NCBI RefSeq assembly: GCF_004137255.1
Contig: NZ_SDWT01000001.1
Span: 2,294,001-2,358,000, forward strand
Reading direction: 5' to 3'
Length of the DNA stretch: 64,000 bases
From: Nocardioides oleivorans
Lineage (GTDB): Bacteria; Actinomycetota; Actinomycetes; Propionibacteriales; Nocardioidaceae
Part shown: one piece after another, positions 60,206-64,000 of the stretch
Position numbering within the stretch: the stretch's first letter is position 1
Layout: every line of letters begins with the position of its first letter
Translations under genes and position numbers: made by a program
Notes under the pieces: model-generated
Seen by the model: only the letters and a program-made list of their open reading frames with translations
Told to the model about the DNA's origin: nothing
Database searches by the model: none

Positions 60206-60630
60206 GCGCGGTGCAGGAGCGCCCGGCCGTCAGGCACGACGGCGTCGACGCGCTGCTGGCCGACGCCCGCTCGCGGCTGCTCCGCATCGACGTCGAGACG
60301 GCCTACCGCGAGGCGCTCGACGGCGCGCTGCTCGTCGACATCAGGCCGGCCGCCCAGCGGGCGGCCGAGGGCGAGGTCCACCCCGCCGTCGAGCCGATGG
60401 TCGTCGAGCGCAACGTGCTCGAGTGGCGGTTCGACCCGCGCTCCGAGGCACGCGTCCCCGAGGCGTCGTACGACGCCCGCATCCTGGTGCTGTGCCAGGA
60501 GGGCTACACCTCGAGCCTGGCCGCCGACGCGCTGCGCAGCCTCGGCCTCGACGCGACCGACGTGGTCGGTGGCTTCAAGGCGTGGCGCGAGGCGCACCTG
60601 CCGGTGGCCTGCCGGGGTGCCTCGGCCTGA
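60202..60630 (+). CDS. Rhodanese-like protein
   Basis: The 142-aa single-domain rhodanese has LLVDIRPAAQRAAEGEV and the active-site loop LCQEGYTSSLAADALRSLG (Cys nucleophile), then VVGGFKAWREAHLPV. It may move sulfane sulfur from products of thiol oxidation. It is coupled to the cysteine dioxygenase gene by a 4-nt overlap. Confidence 0.9.
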   Translation: MSAVQERPAVRHDGVDALLADARSRLLRIDVETAYREALDGALLVDIRPAAQRAAEGEVHPAVEPMVVERNVLEWRFDPRSEARVPEASYDARILVLCQEGYTSSLAADALRSLGLDATDVVGGFKAWREAHLPVACRGASA

Positions 60631-60653
60631 CGTGGGAACGGGTCGCGGCGCGC

Positions 60654-60659
60654 TAGCGT
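60654..60659 (+). promoter_or_regulatory. -10 element of the lipoprotein gene
   Basis: TAGCGT, 10 nt before ATG 60670. Confidence 0.4.
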
Positions 60660-60669
60660 CGTACCCACC

Positions 60670-61527
60670 ATGACTCCCACACGCGTCATCGCCGCCCTGG
60701 CCCTGTCCGCCGCTGCGCTCTCCACCCTGGCCGCCTGCTCGACCGAGGACGAGATGAAGGCCGTCGACCCGGCCGCCTCGGGCGAGCCGACGTCGTCGGC
60801 CTCCCCGGACGGGGCGCCCGACCCGGTGCCGGACGGCGAGGTGCGCACCAGCGGCCTGGTGACGGTGCTCGACGACGGCAGTGGTCCGCAGCTGTGCCTG
60901 GGTGCCGTCGCCGAGTCGTACCCGCCCCAGTGCGGCGGGCCCGCGGTCGTGGACTTCGAGTGGGGCGACGTCGGCTTCGAGGAGGCCGCCGGCACGAAGT
61001 GGGGCTCCTACGCCCTCACCGGCACCTACGACGGCACCGAGTTCGCCGTCACCGACGCCATCCCGGCCGCGCTCTACGACACGATGGGCGAGCCGACCGA
61101 CGACCCGCTCGCCGCCGCGTGCGACGACGCGACGACGACCGACACCCAGAAGGCGACGCCCGAGGACATGGACGCCACCCTCGCCGCCGCCTCGGCCCTG
61201 CCCGGCTACGCGACCGCGTGGCTCAGCGGCAACACGATCAACGTCGCGGTCACCGAGGACCCCGAGGGCGCCGAGTCGACCCTGCGCGAGACCTGGGGCG
61301 GCATGCTCTGCGTGACGACCGTCGAGAAGACCGACGCCGACCTCAACGCGATCAACACCGAGCTCCAGGCCGAGCTGGGCGACCGGCTGCTGACCAGCGG
61401 CTCGTTCCGGCCCGACTCGCTCGACGCGCAGGTCGTCTTCGACGACGGCTCGATCCAGGACTGGGCCGACGAGACCTGGGGCGACGGGCTGGTGACGGTC
61501 ACCTCGGCCCTCGTCCCGGCCACCTGA
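60670..61527 (+). CDS. Putative lipoprotein, function unknown
   Basis: The 285-aa protein has a lipobox (LSTLAACST), a Pro/Ser-rich linker, and a folded part with four cysteines (QLCLGAV, PQCGG, AACDDAT, MLCVTTV) that could form two disulfides. No family was recognised. It would be anchored to the outer face of the membrane. The REP-like element follows directly. Confidence 0.8.
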   Translation: MTPTRVIAALALSAAALSTLAACSTEDEMKAVDPAASGEPTSSASPDGAPDPVPDGEVRTSGLVTVLDDGSGPQLCLGAVAESYPPQCGGPAVVDFEWGDVGFEEAAGTKWGSYALTGTYDGTEFAVTDAIPAALYDTMGEPTDDPLAAACDDATTTDTQKATPEDMDATLAAASALPGYATAWLSGNTINVAVTEDPEGAESTLRETWGGMLCVTTVEKTDADLNAINTELQAELGDRLLTSGSFRPDSLDAQVVFDDGSIQDWADETWGDGLVTVTSALVPAT

Positions 61528-61539
61528 TCACCGCTGGGT

Positions 61540-61657
61540 CCTCGGTTTCGACACGCTCGTTCCTCGCTGCTCAACCAGCGGGGGTGGCCGCTGGTCGAGC
61601 GGGCGCCCGCGAAGCCGCTGGTCGAGCAGGGCGCCCGCGCCCGTGTCGAAACCGAGG
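61540..61657. repeat. REP-like composite palindromic element
   Basis: Perfect 16-bp outer arms (61540-61555 and 61642-61657) enclose two direct repeats of about 25 bp (61587-61611 and 61614 on). The left half matches 53691-53731. It fills the gap between convergent lipoprotein and msrB genes and may also terminate transcription. Confidence 0.75.
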
Positions 61658-61668
61658 CCGGGCGGCGG

Positions 61669-62064
61669 CTACTTCTTGTTCAGCGAGATGCTGATCGAGT
61701 TGATGCAGTAGCGGTCGCCGGTGGGAGTGCCGAACCCGTCGGGGAAGACGTGCCCGAGGTGCGAGCCGCAGGTGGCGCAGCGGACCTCGACGCGCTTCAT
61801 GCCGTGGGTGTTGTCCTCGATGTACTCCACCGTGTCGGTCATCGGCTGGTAGAAGCTCGGCCAGCCGCAGCCGGAGTGGAACTTGGTGTCGCTGGTGAAC
61901 AGCTCCGACCCGCAGGCCTTGCACGAGTAGGTGCCCTCGGTCTCGGTGTCGGTGTACTCACCGGTGAAGGCGCGCTCCGTGCCGGCCTGCCGCAGGACGG
62001 CGTACTCCTCGGGCGTGAGCTCCTCGCGCCACTGCTCATCGGTCTTCTGAACGTCGTAGGCCAT
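61669..62064 (-). CDS. msrB: Peptide-methionine (R)-S-oxide reductase
   Basis: The 131-aa enzyme reduces methionine-(R)-sulfoxide in proteins. It has two zinc CxxC pairs (CKACG, CATCG), GCGWPSFYQPM, and the catalytic Cys in RYCINSISISL. ATG 62064 has TAGGCT 6 nt upstream. In mycobacteria it also lies near hemE-hemY-hemQ. Confidence 0.95.
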   Translation of the reverse strand: MAYDVQKTDEQWREELTPEEYAVLRQAGTERAFTGEYTDTETEGTYSCKACGSELFTSDTKFHSGCGWPSFYQPMTDTVEYIEDNTHGMKRVEVRCATCGSHLGHVFPDGFGTPTGDRYCINSISISLNKK

Positions 62065-62070
62065 GCCTCC

Positions 62071-62076
62071 AGCCTA
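62071..62076 (-). promoter_or_regulatory. -10 element of msrB
   Basis: TAGGCT on the minus strand, 6 nt before ATG 62064. Confidence 0.55.
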
Positions 62077-62103
62077 CGGCGGCACACCAGCGGGTCGGAC
62101 GGC

Positions 62104-62109
62104 TAGGTT
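62104..62109 (+). promoter_or_regulatory. -10 element of the LigD-type polymerase gene
   Basis: TAGGTT, 6 nt before ATG 62116; a GTG at 62110 directly follows the hexamer and is therefore less likely as start. Confidence 0.55.
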
Positions 62110-62115
62110 GTGGCC

Positions 62116-63198
62116 ATGGCAGCTGCGAAGCCGGTGATGGTGCAGGCCGGCGACCGGGAGGTCCGTGTCTCCTCGCCCGACCGCGTCGTCTACGAGGCGA
62201 CCGAGACCACCGGCGAGGTCACCAAGCTGATGGTCGCGGAGTACTTCGCCAGCGTCGAGGACGGGCTGATGCGCGCGCTGCGCGACCGGCCGACGGCCCT
62301 CGAGCGGTGGACGTCGGGCGTGCGCGAGGGGATGAGGCTCGCCACCGGGCCGCAGGACCGCAACGCCGACGCGTTCTACCAGAAGCGCGTGCCGAAGGGC
62401 GCTCCCGACTACCTCGAGACCGCGACGATCACGTTCCCCTCCGGTCGCACCGCCGACGAGATCTGCCCGACCGAGATCGCGGTGCCGGTCTGGTGCGCGC
62501 ACATGGGCACGCTGACGTTCCACCCGTGGCCCGTGCGGCGTGACGACGTGGACCACCCCGACGAGCTGCGCATCGACCTCGACCCCCAGCCGGGTACGAC
62601 GTTCACCGACGCGGTGCGGGTCGCCGGGGTCGCGCGCGAGCTGCTCACCGACCTCGGCATGACCGGCTTCGCCAAGACCTCGGGCAACCGGGGCATCCAC
62701 GTCTACGTCCGGATCCAGCCGCAGTGGGACTTCGCGGCCGTCCGCCACGCGGCCATCGCCTTCGGCCGCGAGCTCGAGAAGCGTGACGACGGCGTGACGA
62801 CCGCGTGGTGGAAGGAGGAGCGCGGGGAGCGGATCTTCGTCGACTTCAACCAGAACACCCGCGACCGCACGATCGCGTCGGCGTACTCCCTGCGACCCAT
62901 CGCCGGCGCTCCGGTCTCGACGCCGGTCACGTGGGACGAGCTCGCGACGCTGACCTCGCCGAGCGGCTTCAACCTGTTCACCGTGCCCGAGCGGCTCGCG
63001 TCCCACGGCGACCCCTGGGCGACGATCGACGACGAGCACCACTCGCTCCAGCCGCTCCTCGACCTCTGGGACGCCCACCCCGTCGAGCTGAACTACCCGC
63101 CCGACCACCCGAAGATGCCCGGTGAGCCGCCCCGCGTGCAGCCGTCGAAGAAGGTCGAGTCCCACTGGGACGAGGACGGCAACCGGATCGCCGACTGA
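62116..63198 (+). CDS. LigD-type NHEJ polymerase domain protein
   Basis: The 360-aa protein is a stand-alone LigD polymerase domain (archaeo-eukaryotic primase fold): FYQKRVPKGAPDYLETATI, the catalytic DLDPQPG, SGNRGIHVYVRI, and RIFVDFNQNTRDRTIASAYS. No ligase or nuclease domain is attached. It could add nucleotides or fill gaps during end joining or base repair. Confidence 0.92.
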   Translation: MAAAKPVMVQAGDREVRVSSPDRVVYEATETTGEVTKLMVAEYFASVEDGLMRALRDRPTALERWTSGVREGMRLATGPQDRNADAFYQKRVPKGAPDYLETATITFPSGRTADEICPTEIAVPVWCAHMGTLTFHPWPVRRDDVDHPDELRIDLDPQPGTTFTDAVRVAGVARELLTDLGMTGFAKTSGNRGIHVYVRIQPQWDFAAVRHAAIAFGRELEKRDDGVTTAWWKEERGERIFVDFNQNTRDRTIASAYSLRPIAGAPVSTPVTWDELATLTSPSGFNLFTVPERLASHGDPWATIDDEHHSLQPLLDLWDAHPVELNYPPDHPKMPGEPPRVQPSKKVESHWDEDGNRIAD

Positions 63199-63237
63199 GT
63201 GCTGAGTGCTCCGGTCACGCTGCCGGCACGCAGACGA

Positions 63238-63287
63238 GCGGTGAGTGAGCCACATTCCGGCGGTCACGAATGTGGCTCACTCACCGC
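63238..63287. repeat. Hairpin repeat copy 1 (perfect 20-bp stem)
   Basis: Arms 63238-63257 and 63268-63287 are perfectly complementary, with a 10-nt loop. A second copy lies 33 bp further on. Confidence 0.85.
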
Positions 63288-63320
63288 CCAGCGGCCAGTC
63301 GTACGCCGACACCCGTGCCA

Positions 63321-63370
63321 GCGGTGAGTGAGCCACATTCCGGCGGTCAGGAATGTGGCTCACGCACCGC
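63321..63370. repeat. Hairpin repeat copy 2
   Basis: Same 50-bp element as 63238-63287 with one loop change and one change in the right arm. It ends directly at the stop codon of the Stealth gene. Together the two copies probably end transcription from both sides. Confidence 0.85.
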
Positions 63371-64000
63371 TCACGCGAGCTCCCAGGGGGCGGCGATCGG
63401 GAAGTACTCGGCCAGGAAGTCGAGCAGCAGGCGGTCGGCGCGCTCGGCGTCGAAGGCGGAGACGTGGTTGTCGGCCACGCAGAAGAAGTCGCGGTCGCGC
63501 TTGAGCATCTGCTTGAGCTGGACGGGCAGCTGCTGGTGGCCGAGGTCGACGTAGCCGTGGTGGGCGCCGGCGCGGAAGGCCTGGCCGGTGACGAGGCCGT
63601 AGTTCTGCGCGAAGGACGACAGCAGCGACAGGTCGGTCTCCGAGCGGAACGGCGCGTCCGTGGTGGCCGCCACCTCGGCCGGGAAGCGGGCCGCGACCTC
63701 CTCGAGGACGGAGCGCCGCTGGGGGTGCGGGCTGTGCATCATCGTGTTGGTCAGCGCGACCCCGAAGGCATCGGCGAGCACGCGGCGGTTGTTCTGCGCG
63801 GCCGAGAGGTAGGGACGGTCGTCGGTGCCGGGGAGGCCGACCGCGCGGTGGTCGGCGACGAAGGCGGCGTACTGCCCACCGGGCGTGAAGAAGTGCTCCG
63901 GGCGCCGCGGCCTGCCGAGGAAGACGTCGTCGTTGACGTAGACGAAGTGGTCGGCGAGGTCGGGCACCGCGTGCAGCCGGGTCTCGATCGCGTGCGAGCT
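63371..64000 (-). CDS. Stealth-family protein, C-terminal part (5' end cut by window edge)
   Basis: The 209 visible codons carry conserved region 2 of Stealth proteins (SHAIETRLHAVPDLADHF, VYVNDDVFLGRP) and a region 3-like NTMMHSPHPQRRSVLEEVA, followed by the C-terminal segment with DNHVSAFDA. These enzymes transfer sugar phosphates in capsule or cell-wall polysaccharide synthesis. The start lies beyond the right edge. Confidence 0.88.
   Translation of the reverse strand, partial: SSHAIETRLHAVPDLADHFVYVNDDVFLGRPRRPEHFFTPGGQYAAFVADHRAVGLPGTDDRPYLSAAQNNRRVLADAFGVALTNTMMHSPHPQRRSVLEEVAARFPAEVAATTDAPFRSETDLSLLSSFAQNYGLVTGQAFRAGAHHGYVDLGHQQLPVQLKQMLKRDRDFFCVADNHVSAFDAERADRLLLDFLAEYFPIAAPWELA

Overview
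The window is GC-rich DNA with dense, mostly short-spaced genes, many GTG starts, ATGA/GTGA start-stop overlaps and many promoters of the TANNNT type placed directly in front of start codons. It carries a conservon (CvnABCD), WXG100 genes, the coproporphyrin-type heme genes with HemQ, a wax ester synthase-like gene and an acyl-ACP desaturase. These point to an actinobacterium, most likely Nocardioides or a close relative (inference from gene content and style; no rRNA gene is present).

Layout. 1-4167: a TetR gene (cut by the left edge) divergent from a three-gene SDR / saccharopine-dehydrogenase-like / acyl-CoA ligase operon, with two operator-like inverted repeats between them. 4242-7408: a minus-strand polymorphic toxin locus with two WXG100 helpers, a toxin ending in an RNase A-like domain, and three small immunity-type genes. 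7571-9456: gluconate permease and kinase. 9449-17276: TspO, a fused thioredoxin-reductase-like/methyltransferase protein with its XRE-cupin regulator, an FeS photolyase, AIM24, DUF2237, a desaturase and a secreted endonuclease I. 17527-23339: a conservon with an extra solute-binding lipoprotein. 23431-34618: calcium/proton antiporter, RelA/SpoT-type synthetase, lipoprotein, secreted phosphodiester glycosidase, orphan DNA methyltransferase, wax ester synthase-like protein, glutamate-cysteine ligase, ThrE-type exporter, DUF402 and SDR. 34615-39090: two-component system, ECF42-type sigma factor with its DGPF partner and a one-TM protein. 39145-45560: HrpA helicase, an unknown gene, a candidate structured RNA, a PemK/MazF-like protein and a solute-binding lipoprotein. 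45607-62064: the RNase D / DUF3000 / hemE ... cgoX / hemQ ... msrB order known from mycobacteria, interrupted by a sulfur-acquisition cluster (LysR, two DszC/MsuC-like monooxygenases, SfnG, an SsuD/MsuD-like enzyme, flavin reductase) plus DUF4349 and NYN genes, and then by a cysteine dioxygenase/rhodanese pair. 62116-64000: LigD-type polymerase and a Stealth-family gene cut by the right edge.

How the parts fit. The sulfur cluster could take dimethyl sulfone through methanesulfinate and methanesulfonate to sulfite with its own reduced-flavin supply. HemE, CgoX and HemQ are three steps of the coproporphyrin-dependent heme pathway. The toxin locus looks like a type VII-secreted toxin with an exchangeable C-terminal/immunity part.

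The most unusual signals are a roughly 95-nt RNA-like structure at 43605-43699 with its own promoter; a window-wide set of leaderless promoters, three of which use the TAG stop codon of the gene upstream as part of the -10; two divergent promoters sharing one palindromic -10; a palindromic element read in frame inside hrpA; and matching 17-bp elements exactly 48 nt ahead of the chosen toxin and helper starts. No tRNA, rRNA, CRISPR array or insertion sequence was seen. No stretch above 300 bases lacks a gene.
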